DNA from: Toxorhynchites rutilus septentrionalis
Lineage: Eukaryota > Arthropoda > Insecta > Diptera > Culicidae
NCBI RefSeq assembly: GCF_029784135.1
Contig: NC_073746.1
Span: 112,280,035 to 112,344,034 of the forward strand
Direction of reading: 5' to 3'
DNA length: 64,000 nt
The notes under the pieces were generated by a model, which was not told the origin of the DNA, did no database searches, and saw only the letters and a program-made list of their open reading frames with translations. The stretch's first letter is position 1, and every line of letters starts with the position of its first letter. Below, piece after piece: positions 10,849 through 20,884 of this stretch. The position numbers were made by a program, and so were the translations under genes.

Positions 10849-11360
10849 TTTACAAAAATTTCTGTCTTATTTCTAATATATTATTGTTTTTAACAATATT
10901 CTCGAAAAAAAAAATAACAAAACAAAAATAAATTATGGATAATAATATTAAACAATGAACAAATGAGTTGAATAATATTGCAATAATATTAATATTAAAT
11001 ATGTGTACCTTAAAATAAAAGTTGTTCCGATACTGCGTTCTACTGCCCTAATCAGGGAGAGACAGAGGCTACGCGCTATGGATCAACACAATAGCGCAAG
11101 AATAGCTCACACGGTCACGTGATGTTAATTCCCGTTAACGACAGCCACACGATGGCGATCCCGTTATGCCGATGTTCAACAGCCGCCAAGGGCTGCAAGC
11201 TGCAAGAGCGCTGCTTCCTTTGTTCCACTTCACAAAAGGTCAATTCGAAAGCGGACAGCAATGACCTTCACTCGTACACTATACCAATCGCACAATAGTA
11301 AAAGTGGCAACGCACAATAACGACACTGAACTTTACTCGTCAAGAGTTGGATAGCGAATG
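10849..11360 (-). promoter_or_regulatory. I-clade element 5' UTR / internal promoter region
   Basis: Shared by both copies (copy 2: 41514-42025) with small indels. Non-LTR elements of this type carry their pol II promoter internally at the 5' end. I see the shared terminus but no base-level promoter element I can certify. Confidence 0.55.
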
Positions 11361-11371
11361 TTCATCTTTCA
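11361..11371. repeat. Target-site duplication, right, I-clade copy 1
   Basis: Repeat of ttcatctttca from 6633-6643. It lies directly beyond the element 5' terminus. Confidence 0.85.
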
Positions 11372-11437
11372 TAATCTCACAAAGTTATCATCACTACTTT
11401 TTCAAGTAAAAAAATTTCGACCGCAAGGGATTAAATA
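11372..11437. repeat. TTAA-element end remnant
   Basis: The run cgaccgcaagggattaa near 11420-11437 resembles the right terminus of the TTAA element at 20252-20269. The preceding bases also resemble 20195-20215. This is probably the right end of a related element that I-clade copy 1 inserted into. Confidence 0.45.
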
Positions 11438-14400
11438 TTTAAATACATGCATTGGAAACGTGTGCACTGGTATTATATGTCAAACACAATTACGAGACGT
11501 GACAAAAATGTGCGAATAGGCCTCAAAGGTATAATCTGGTAAATGTCATTATGTGTAGTAATGAGACAGTCTGTCATATCGTTTCAACTGATTTTATTCA
11601 ATTGAACTATGCTCAGATTTTACGTGATTCACAGCGGTGACTTTTTTCGCGAAAACTACCAATTAATGGCTTCAAGTTCCCCCTAATCGAAAAATGATAA
11701 AAATCATGGGACCACAGAATCATTTTAGTGAGGTAGGAATGCTATCAGAAGCTGTCATCCGAGGGGTTCTGAATTTCCTATCCACTAGACGACGTTGAAT
11801 GAGGCCAAGTTGATATATGATGTACATTTCCGAAATCGGAACAGCATACCATACAAACGGATTCAACAGAATCTGCTGTAAATTTCTTCACATTCCCTGG
11901 AGAATCATAAAAGTGTTATGGCTCGTTTTGAACAGATCTTCCTCACCTCCATCCATGTATGCTACCGTTCACGTCGCTCCGGAGGGAGTGTGCGGATAGT
12001 AAGTGCATCGCCAGTGATAATGTCGCTTCCATGAAATGGCAAACTTCTCCACCAATGACGATTATCGGAATTGTAAACTGCACTAAGAAGCTTTGCTCGC
12101 TACTACTATCGGCTTCCGTTTGTGTGCTTTATACGTTCGTACACTTTCTGCAGCAAGCGGAGCGAACAAGAGTGGAGAGAGGGAGCTTTCTTTTTAGCTG
12201 CAAGTAGCTTAATTCTTTCACTATGGTATACTTGCACATCTCCGAGGAGTTCCCGTTAATGGGTGGGAGGAGGAGACGACAATAAGCTCGTTGCTGACAC
12301 TGTGTACAGTACTTTGGGAGAGGATGGGGATCCGAGCGACAGCAGACGGTGGACTTTCCTGCAGCTGATCCAATATGACAAACTTGTGCCAGATAGTGGA
12401 ATTTGTCTTCATGGACATGGAATTTTCTCATAAACAATTTCACTTGAATGGCTTTTAAGGTGTAACCAAACCGGTCGAGGGTAGAATTCAGGCCGAATAT
12501 ATTTTTGCCTTATAGTTCAAGCTGAGTCTGTGGCATCTTTATGAATCGAATCAAATAAAAGCTAACGATGTTTGAATGGAGTTTCTAAATGAGGACCATT
12601 TATTCGAAGTGTGCTGTTTGGATTGAGTTAATTTACCTTCGCTGCAGTGGCACACGCAAATCATACTTTATTGCGGACCTGCACTGTACTTTGTTCATTG
12701 GTGTGTTACTAAATTGTCGATGTCCTCCCAAATATACGTGAAAGCGAAATAGAAATGGTAATTTTTGAAGACGTGATACTAGTTTTGCCAAGACAGTGAC
12801 CCAGAACTCAAGACATATCAAGTTCGCATATGGTTACATTACAATTATTCAAAAGTTATTGATATACCTCCACCAGAGCATGGAAATATTGAGCTTGTTC
12901 AGCAACATTGAAAATATATTTTTATCAGTGTAACGCGCTAATTTTGCTTGTCGATGCTACTGTCATTCATTCGACGGCAAACAAATTTACAACTGTGTTC
13001 ATTCATATTCATTCTGTGCTCTCTGAGCTTTCCTTAAAGCTCGAGTCATGAGAATTCATTCACATTCATTCATTGCCATTGAATTGTCAGGAATGTTCTG
13101 ACTGTTCATTTTCAATATCCCGATATGTGTGTGATTTTCTCATTAAGTCAGTGCCTTGCTTATTCAGTTGTTTTTGAAGTTACTCCGAGAGGGCAACGCA
13201 AATCGGTGGCGCAAGCGGAAATGCCAACAAAAGAGCAAGATCTGCATGCACACTCACAGCTAAGGATTGCTTAGGCTTGGACGGCGAGGGGGCATTCTGC
13301 AGAATCGATCCAAGCAGCGAATGCAAACTATGTCAGCCAAAGCTAGATGTTGGCAATTTCATCCGCTAATCCTATAGCATAGTTTGATCCGTTTGCAAAA
13401 GGAAGCTCGAAATATTCCCATTGCGGTCGTGTCTTGGACACCACCATTTTATGTTCGTGTGTTCAGAATTAAAAAAAAATTAAATGTTTGAAATTTGAGT
13501 CAAGACGGTATTTTTTACATCGGAATTCTTCTTTTGAAGCATTTCTGACAAGTGGATTTGGAGCTGCATATTCACTATGTAAAATGAAAGCAATTTAACT
13601 GAGACGGAAACCTTGCATGCTTGAACAATTTAATTTATTGTCACTATTATGAGCATTCTGTACTTTCTTATCTTCCTCAACGAATTTCTCCGTTTCGTCA
13701 GTGTCCGAGAACGATGCTGATAGTGAATGAACTAGTATGTTAATGTCAATGAATGACAAAACTAGGGATATTTTGTTTTGTTCACATTCCGTGAACGCAG
13801 AACGGAACGAAAAACAGAATGAAAAAAATGGATGAATCAATTGTGAGTGGCTTGCTGTGATCGTGAGGTTTGGCGTTGGTTCATTTTCGGTATCCTGAAT
13901 GCAATGGTATAATGATCGAATGTGGCCGGAAATTCAGCTGAAAAGATTGATGTGATACAGATATTTCCAAGCACTGACCTCCACAATCTTCCGACATCAA
14001 TCCCAGTAAAAAAACCGAGGAAGTTATCTGTGTAAGAAATTTAGAAACCATTAAATTTCTTAAAATAACGATTTTAAAAACCACTAATGAAAAAACTGGT
14101 AAATATTCCTTTCGAATACACCAAAAAAAAAACTCGTAGATAAGGCCAAAGACAGCTAAATATAGTTGCAATGAACAAGGGATACCATACCAATGATGGA
14201 ATTCGGAAATTGGCCAACGCCTTCGAAATCGAGTAGAGATTTCAACCAGCGTACGATTATGGATTTGAGTCAATTTTCATACATTTGCACATACATTCGC
14301 CATTTTTAGAGAAATAAAAACCATGATTCTGAAAACAGATAGCAAACCTTTCAACTCTCATATGACACTATAACTTTATCCAAATGGAATGTTCCGAACG

Positions 14401-15370
14401 CTTGTTTTCGACTTTCAAAAGAAGGGAAAAGAGATCTGCATGGTGGAGTACGATTACGGATCTGAGTCACTGTACATTGTTCAACATCATTTTGAAAAAT
14501 ATTGTTTTCTGTATATCACCCATTCCATGCCAAACCGATACAGTGGTTCACAGATTTTCGGGAAAAACTGGTAGTTTTGTTCTTTATCGCAAAATATAAG
14601 ACCCTTATTTTTTATTTTTCTCGTTATGGTGACCATTTCGATTTTAGGGTGGCCCTAAAATTATTTTTTTTCTTATTTTTCCAAAAATGACATTTTCAAA
14701 AATTCATAACTTTTGAACTACTGTACCGATTCAGATGACCGACATATCATATTGAAGCCAATTAGCTGGTATTTTTCGAAAACAAAAATACTACAGTTGT
14801 AGAAATTTTGTGTTCGTTATTATTGATTGTATTTGTTTTTTTTTATTGTTTTCGTCCTCTCGGGACCAAGAGCGTTCTATCTTTTTATATATTTTCTTAA
14901 AAGCTGAACCTTTTTCACATAATGTTTACAAAAATAACAGAGATATTTTTTTTTCGTTTTTGGGTAACGATTTTTCATAGTTGATATTCTTTAGTTGCGA
15001 TAGCCTCATGTACAGAAATTTGGAACATGGAAAATCCAGTTTAAATTTTTTTTCAAAAAAGACCAGTTTGCAGTTCGAAAGCTTTTTTTTGAGAATAACC
15101 ATTTTTGGAATAAAAAACTGGAAGTGGGTTATATTTTTGATACAACCGCAAAGGGGACGTAGGACTAACGTTGACTTAGTAATAAATAAGTAACAAGCAT
15201 ATAAATCTTAGACATTTCATCTTTCGAATAAAATAATTATCATACCACTTCGTTTTGCCAGAAAAGAATTATTAACGCTAAAAGGGGGAATCGATTCCTC
15301 CTCGGAAATACCCAATAACCCCGATAACGACGATCGATTACAGCATAAGTAAACAAATATTGATATGTAA
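11438..15370. other. Gene-free region
   Basis: About 3.9 kb without a gene I can support. Minus-strand frames at 12129-12443, 13595-13840 and 13881-14273 show no recognisable family motif. The stretch 13190-13440 is somewhat richer in GC. The words around 15120-15180 (gggttatat, then gacgtaggactaacg) resemble the ends of the dispersed repeat at 33455-35340. It is likely intron of the flanking receptor gene plus old repeats. Confidence 0.45.
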
Positions 15371-15735
15371 TATTGGGTTGGGGAAAAAGAAATGTCGTAT
15401 ATTGTCAATATATGACAACACTTAAACATATCTTGTGTTGTACTTATCGCATCGGGTCATACTATACGGCTATTTAAAGACGAAAATCTGTGCTACAAGT
15501 GTCGTTTTGACAGTGTTGTGATTGTCCTTTTCAGTCTCAAGTTATAGCGCGTCAGAGATGGAGTCCACCAAGCAAGAAATTCACCATATTTTACGTTTTT
15601 ACTACTTGCGAGGTAAAACTGTAACGAAGGCGGCCGAAAAAATTCGTGTAGTTCATGAACCCGATACTGTAACGATTCACACAGCACAGCGTTGGTTTGA
15701 TCGATTTCGTTCTGGTGTAGTGGCTGTCAAAGATA

Positions 15736-15760
15736 GGGGAAAGTAGGTAAAGACGGACAC
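15736..15760 (+). repeat. Left terminal inverted repeat, pogo-like element
   Basis: 25 bases beginning ggggaaagtaggtaaagac, perfectly complementary to 17341-17365. Confidence 0.92.
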
Positions 15761-15952
15761 CCTAAGGTGTAATCTCAATTTATACACATATATAGCTTTC
15801 ATGATCGCAGTTGTTGTACAAATTAAAACTTCAGGTCCTTTTCTATCATAATTACCGTTGATACTAGTAAATTTATTCCAACATTGATGTATTCTGGGTC
15901 ATTGTTTTTCAATGTTTTTCAATGCATCGAAATACTATTTCTTCACATGGTC

Positions 15953-16012
15953 GGGAAAGACGGACATCTGGAATGGGTAAGACGGACACTAAGGTGGGAA
16001 AGATGGACACTT
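15953..16012 (+). promoter_or_regulatory. Subterminal repeated motifs, putative transposase sites
   Basis: Three further copies of the terminal-repeat core (gggaaagacggacat, gggtaagacggacac, gggaaagatggacac) spaced 19-24 bases apart. Counterparts in opposite orientation lie at 16972-16987 and 17321-17337. Multiple subterminal motifs are commonly transposase binding sites. The binding role is inferred. Confidence 0.6.
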
Positions 16013-16442
16013 ACGGAAAAGTTGTAGTTTTTGTACGTATTTTAGTGTTTTCAGCATTGGGGAGTATTCTTTAATTACGCTACGATTCGAAAGGCTACTC
16101 ATTTTGTTCGTGGACAGTTTCATCCTTGGAAGGGAACGACAGAAGAGGTCAAATACATACACTCCATGCAAAAATTTCTGGATTTTTGCGGGCCATTGTC
16201 CTCGCAAAGGAAGGAAAAGGATCTGAAATAGCCAACAACCTGTCCACGCATATTTTAAATGACCTCCTAGGAAGACGATAATTCATTTGTAAAGTTTAAC
16301 ACTATGTTTACACTTCAAAATATTTCAAAACGAAAGTTTATTTATAAAGCATTAAAAACAATTCATCGATGGTTTAAGTTCATTTGAGTATTTAAATTAA
16401 TTCAATTTTCAGTGGGAATAAAAAAACAAGAAAACAGAAGAA

Positions 16443-16922
16443 TTAAGAGCAGTTCTGACAAATAGTTGCAGCAGAAGTAAAGCATTCAGCGTGGAACCAT
16501 GAAAGGCATTGTAAGCATATTGTCCAACCTGTCCCGAAATCTGAATCAGAAAACTGGCTTCCGCATTTCTCGCATAGGTTATCAGATGAGGTGTCCCCTT
16601 TGCCCTTATTTTGCTTAGGCTTCTTCGAAGAGCGTTGTTTTTGTTCTTTTTTGATGGATTTAATGTCTTTCGATGCTTTCGCCTTCTTCAAAGTGTCAGC
16701 GTATTGAGCATTAGTCATCGTTATTCCATAGAGCCTCTTTTCCAAATCCAACAGATGTTGTACCAGCTCCTCTTCTTGTTGAGAATTGAATACGGAATCA
16801 AGAGGTCCTAGCCGGGCTGCTGTCTTCACCGGCGATCCACTTTTTACAGCCTTAATGGCTTGTTCCAACTGCTGAGCGGTCCATGACTGCCGGTTACTCT
16901 TGCGCTTGTAATTTGTAGGCAT
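16443..16922 (-). CDS. psq-HTH / PHD-like finger protein of pogo-like element
   Basis: An open frame of 159 codons with an ATG. Residues ~12-38 (SWTAQQLEQAIKAVKSGSPV) match the psq-type HTH of pogo/Tigger transposases. Residues ~43-70 (FNSQQEEELVQHLLDLEKRL) resemble the second DNA-binding segment. The C-terminal ~45 residues form a PHD-like finger (CEKCGSQF, WTICLQCLSWFHAEC, CQNC). The whole DDE catalytic domain that should lie between is gone, replaced by a Lys-rich linker, yet the frame is open. If expressed it would be a DNA-binding protein unable to cut. Whether it is expressed is unknown. Confidence 0.75.
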   Translation of the reverse strand: MPTNYKRKSNRQSWTAQQLEQAIKAVKSGSPVKTAARLGPLDSVFNSQQEEELVQHLLDLEKRLYGITMTNAQYADTLKKAKASKDIKSIKKEQKQRSSKKPKQNKGKGDTSSDNLCEKCGSQFSDSDFGTGWTICLQCLSWFHAECFTSAATICQNCS

Positions 16923-17340
16923 CTTTATAGTAAAACCAAAAAGTTTTGTTAAATACCCTAGGAAAATACTAGTGTCCGTCTTGCCCGAACTGGCAGCTTT
17001 TTTTTCGAATGACCGTAGCTCTACCTATAAGCGTTGAAAAACCTCTGATTTATCGCAGGATAGTTAATGATGGACTAAATAAACACTTACCCGTTGGAGG
17101 CACACGTAAAAAACAAAAAATCACGAACTTTTCGCTATTTCCTACGGAGTAAAAATTACATCGAATGGTGCACCCGCGAAGATAATTTTTGTTTTGTTTA
17201 CAAGCTTGACAGTTCGCTCGCTGGAAATCAACAGCTGTGTCTCGAAAGTATTGATACACTTTATAGAAAGTATTTGCATAACTAAAATATTTCAAAAAAT
17301 TTTAGTTAATGAAATATTAAAAGTGTCCATCTTACCCGCA

Positions 17341-17365
17341 GTGTCCGTCTTTACCTACTTTCCCC
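17341..17365 (-). repeat. Right terminal inverted repeat, pogo-like element
   Basis: Perfect 25-base complement of 15736-15760, followed by the duplicated TA. Confidence 0.92.
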
Positions 17366-18160
17366 TACACCCCGTACTGGTAGGCCAATCGTCGTGGAAA
17401 CCGATAAAATCGTTGAAATCATCCTAGTAGACCGGCATGTGAGCACTCGCTCGATTGGCCAGGAACTGGGTATAGACCATAAAACCGTTGGGAACCATTT
17501 GCAGAAGATTGGATTCCAACAAAAGGTGGATGTGCCACACGAGTTGACGAAAAAAAAATCTTTTAGACCGAATCAACGCCTGCGATGCACTGCTAAAACG
17601 GAACGAACTCGAAGAAGATGATGGCTGGTGATGGAAAGTGGATCACTTACAACCTAAAGCGAAAAAAGTCGTGGTCGAAGCGCGATGAGCTGGCCCAAAC
17701 CATCGCCAAGCCCGGATTGACGGCCAGGAAGGTTTTGCTGTGTGTTTGGTGGGATTGGAAGGGAATCATCCTTTATGAGCTGCTCAACCAAGACCAGACC
17801 CTCAACTCGGTTCTCTACTGTGAGCAGCTTGACCGTTTGAAGCAGGCGATTGACCAGAAGCGGCCAGAAATGATCAATAGGAATGGTGTTGTTTTCCAAC
17901 CACCTCACACATCTTTGATGACACGCCAGAAGCTACGGGAGCTCGGATGGGATGTCCTATTGCACACACCGTATAGTCCGGACCTGGCTCCAAGTGATTA
18001 TCATCTCTTCCGGTCAATGCAAAACACTCTTGGTGATACTAAGTTGGACTCAAAAGAGACTTGCGAAAATTGGCTGAGTTTTTTTGCAAATAAGGAGGAG
18101 GGATTTTATAAAGTTGGGTGGGGTGGTGGTGGTGGAATAATGCCTTCTAAATGGCGTCGG

Positions 18161-18726
18161 AGACGCCATTAATCGAGTAATTTTGTATCGAATAATGGAA
18201 AATAAAAATATGAATACATCGAATAATTATCACAGCAATCGCAATTAATGGAAAAGGGAACTTTTTTCTTTTAAAATACAGTGAAAAATCTGTTTGACTA
18301 TCATGGTGTTTTGTTGAAATTCATCGAATATGCTGAACCATTTACGATTGGAGCATAAAAATAAAAAAAATATTGTGCATCATTTTCATAGTGTGCTCTT
18401 TTTTCAATCGTCCGCAAAAATGATGAAATGGTAAATTTATCAATACTTACTAAAATGCCATTTCATTCAAAAAGCAGTATACTGCACCATGTTGATTTTA
18501 AAATTACATTTAATGTAACTTCTAAAATTATGACATCATAATCTTTTTTATTATAAATGTTTGTTCATTTTGGTTACAAGCAATAAATATTCGCTCGACT
18601 AATCGAATACTGAAAGACAATTATTCGAATGAATCGAATATTTGAAAAAAGCCCAACGATTTATCGATAATCGAACAAACGAAAAACTTAGACATCTCTA
18701 CATACAGGATTCGATTATATACAATA
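18161..18726. other. Gene-free AT-rich sequence
   Basis: Nothing recognisable beyond repeated tcgaata words near 18600-18660. Confidence 0.5.
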
Positions 18727-20611
18727 GGGTGGCGATGGATGTATGGGAAAAATGTCATCAAAGAATTTCAAAAACCGACCATGTACATTTTGCTTATTGG
18801 CCCCAAAAAAATTATCTGTGTAAAGTTTCAGCTCAATCGGACATGATTTAGGGGTGCCTCAAAGCGCTCAAAGTTTCGATTTTTTCATCCTAGAAATTTT
18901 AAGGGGTGGAGTAAAAGAAATTTGGAAAATCGAAAATTCTTTTCGATGCCAATCCGGTGTCATCTCGAAAAAAAATTTTTGGTCGAAAATCGACTTTTTG
19001 GGACTTAGCCTGAGCGACAATGAAGGTATGGAAAAAAATAATTATCAAATTTAAAAAACCGACCATATACATTTTGTTTATTGGCCCCAAAAAAATTACC
19101 TATGCAAAATTTCAGCTCAATCGGACATGAATTGGGGTGCCTCAAAGCACTCAAAGATTTGATTTTTTGGCCACTCAGGCTAAGTCCTAAAAAGCCGATA
19201 TTCGGCCAAACATTTTTTTTCGAGATAAAACCAGCTCTCGACGTTTCAAGCATTTTTAAGTAATTTGGAAAAAAAATTCGATTTTTCCAAATTTCCTTTA
19301 CTCCCCCCTTGGAAGATTTTCGGAGATAAAAATCATCAAAATTTTTAAGAGCTTTGAGGCACCCCTAAATTATGTCCGATTGAGATGAAATTTGACACAG
19401 GTAATTTTTTTGGACCAATAAACAAAATGTATATGGTCGGTTCTTTAACTCTTTGTGGTCGTTTGTCTGCTCTCAGCCACCACAGCATGAAACCATGCTT
19501 ATCTAAGACTTTACACAATCAAGTATCAGTTTATGCTTTTCCTAAACAAAGCTTGATGTCTAATGAACCTGTTCACGAATCAATACGTTGGTCTTATGAG
19601 TAATGGATAACGGTATCAGTATTGAGCAAAGTGGTCACCAACACAAGATAACGCACAGTGCGTTGAATGCATAAGAATGTGGAACTAAAAATCATAACAG
19701 CAGAATTTAACCAACACTTTGGTGTGATGGAAAAGATTGTTCATAGATATCAGAACTATTGTTTGCATAAATGTCTCATATTATTTGAAATATCGTATAA
19801 ATGTCTCAAGCGACAAAATCTTTGTTCATCTAAACTGAAAAGTACTGATCATTTCGGATACGCTGAAATCATTACTTGAGTAACTACTGGTTTGAATCAT
19901 GTAGAAGTAGTTGTTTTTAAAGAGCAGAATAATTGTTTGCATAAGTGTCTTATGTCATCTGAATAATCTGTAAAAAAATCTTTTTTTAAATTGAAAAGTG
20001 CCGATCTTTTCGGATACACATTGCTGGCATTAATTATACATTTATTGCATTAATGGCAAAAGTGTCTCATATTAACGGATAATAGAAATAAAATTATGTA
20101 TTGATTATACTTCATATGATTTACTCTTGGAGACTATTCCGAAAGATTTCGCACAAAATGAAGTTCACAAAATAAATAAAAAATTTTCATTTTTCATAAT
20201 CTTACATAAAAAATATTCCGACCAGTACGATACCCATGCTCAAATTTAATACGACCGCAGAGGGTTTAATTTGATAATTTTTTTTCCATACCTTCATTGC
20301 CTCTCAAGCCAAGTCCCAAAAACTCGATTTTCGGCCTGAATTTTTTGTTTCGAGATAGCGCCAGATCTCGACGTTTTATGCATTTTAAGGTCATTTGGCA
20401 TTGAAATTTTTTTTTCGATTTTCCAAATTTCCTTTTTCCCCTTGGAAGATTTTCGAGGATCAAAAAATCAAAACTTTGAGCGCTTTGAGGCACCCTCAAA
20501 TCATGTTCGATTGAGCTGAAACTTTGCACGGGTCATTTTTTTGGGCCAATAAACAAAATGTACATGGCCGGTTTTTGAAATTTGTCATGACCATTTTCGC
20601 AGCCACCCTAA
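18727..20611. repeat. Large foldback repeat with nested TTAA element
   Basis: The outer arms 18727-19050 and 20272-20611 are inverted copies of each other. They begin and end with agggtggc / gccaccct and share runs such as ttcagctcaatcggacatga. A second forward unit (19055-19250) and an inverted unit (19255-19444) make the centre. The short frames in both directions are arm sequence read in different frames, not genes. The right half of the centre is interrupted by a TTAA-flanked insertion at 19449-20265. Confidence 0.75.
19449..20265. mobile_element. TTAA-flanked (piggyBac-type) MITE
   Basis: Flanked by TTAA at 19445-19448 and 20266-20269. The ends are imperfect inverted repeats: (A)CTCTTTGTGGTCGT on the left and, reversed, ACCCTCTGCGGTCGT on the right, 12 of 15 matching. 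The foldback unit read in reverse across 19035-19075 supplies an uninterrupted version of the insertion site with a single TTAA. That fixes the boundaries and the duplication. No transposase is encoded (817 bp). TTAA targeting is the hallmark of piggyBac-type elements. Confidence 0.8.
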
Positions 20612-20884
20612 TATACAGTGAAAAGAAATCAGAGACTGTATATGATCCAGTCCGCCCTGTATTATTCTCACGAGGACAAAATAGAATTAAGTATCAAACT
20701 CCATGAGTTGCTTTTGCAAAACCACGCAAACCCAAAGGTTCTTTCCTGGACCACCAACAAGTTCGAACTCATCCACTCACACACCAACAAGGAAAACTTT
20801 CAGCAATCTTTAGAAATAATTATTCATTCATTCATTGCGAATTGATTCAGATGCAATTTAAAACAAATGATTACAGAGCCAGCG

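Larger units (their letters stand above)
6644..11360 (-). mobile_element. I-clade non-LTR retrotransposon, copy 1, internally deleted
   Basis: A minus-strand element with a 5' UTR (about 10849-11360), ORF1 with zinc knuckles, ORF2 with endonuclease and RNase H, a 3' UTR and a poly-A tail (T-run from 6644 on the plus strand). It is flanked by an 11-13 bp duplication. Its 5' terminus (gcgaatg on the plus strand) is the same as that of copy 2 at 42025, so both are full length at the 5' end. Copy 1 has lost about 1.4 kb of ORF2 between endonuclease and the RT YxDD region, without losing frame. The I clade is inferred from RNase H plus a QWNCRSL-type endonuclease start and ORF1 CCHC motifs. Confidence 0.88.
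15736..17365 (-). mobile_element. Pogo-like DNA transposon, internally deleted, inside mariner
   Basis: Perfect 25-bp terminal inverted repeats (15736-15760 and 17341-17365), flanked by TA on both sides (15734-15735, 17366-17367). Removing the element and one TA brings the mariner transposase frame back together exactly, which proves both the boundaries and the TA duplication. Subterminal copies of a ~15-bp motif like gggtaagacggacac point inward from both ends. The element encodes one protein with a psq-type HTH and a PHD-like finger but no DDE core, so it is a deletion derivative. Confidence 0.9.
15558..18150 (+). pseudogene. Mariner transposase pseudogene (DD34D type)
   Basis: The N-terminal helix-turn-helix is recognisable (AAEKIRVV...TAQRWFDRFRSG), followed after the insertion by the second HTH (STRSIGQELGIDHKTVGNHL). 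Catalytic-core landmarks are GDGKWITY (first Asp), VWWDWKGI and YSPDLAPSDYHLF (third Asp). The block that should hold the second Asp before PHTS is missing by a small deletion near 17890-17900. An A-run at about 17550 shifts the frame, and the C-terminus is replaced by Gly-rich sequence. It therefore has at least three inactivating lesions besides the insertion. It is certainly non-functional. Confidence 0.85.
15373..18160 (+). mobile_element. Mariner element, dead, split by insertion
   Basis: The left terminus ttgggttggggaaaaagaaa (15373) follows a TA. A transposase frame begins at ATG 15558 and is interrupted at 15735 by a 1.6-kb pogo-like insertion; mariner sequence resumes at 17366. The 3' end is eroded: the last recognisable coding is near 18150 and no matching right inverted repeat is visible. 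Confidence 0.85.

Noticed and set aside
12129..14273. Further receptor exons (TM4-TM7) in minus-strand frames
   Set aside because: None shows GPCR TM4-7 hallmarks (W in TM4, NPxxY in TM7) next to usable splice sites.
18854..20529. Genes in the foldback arms
   Set aside because: Short frames in both orientations translate the same arm sequence in different frames.
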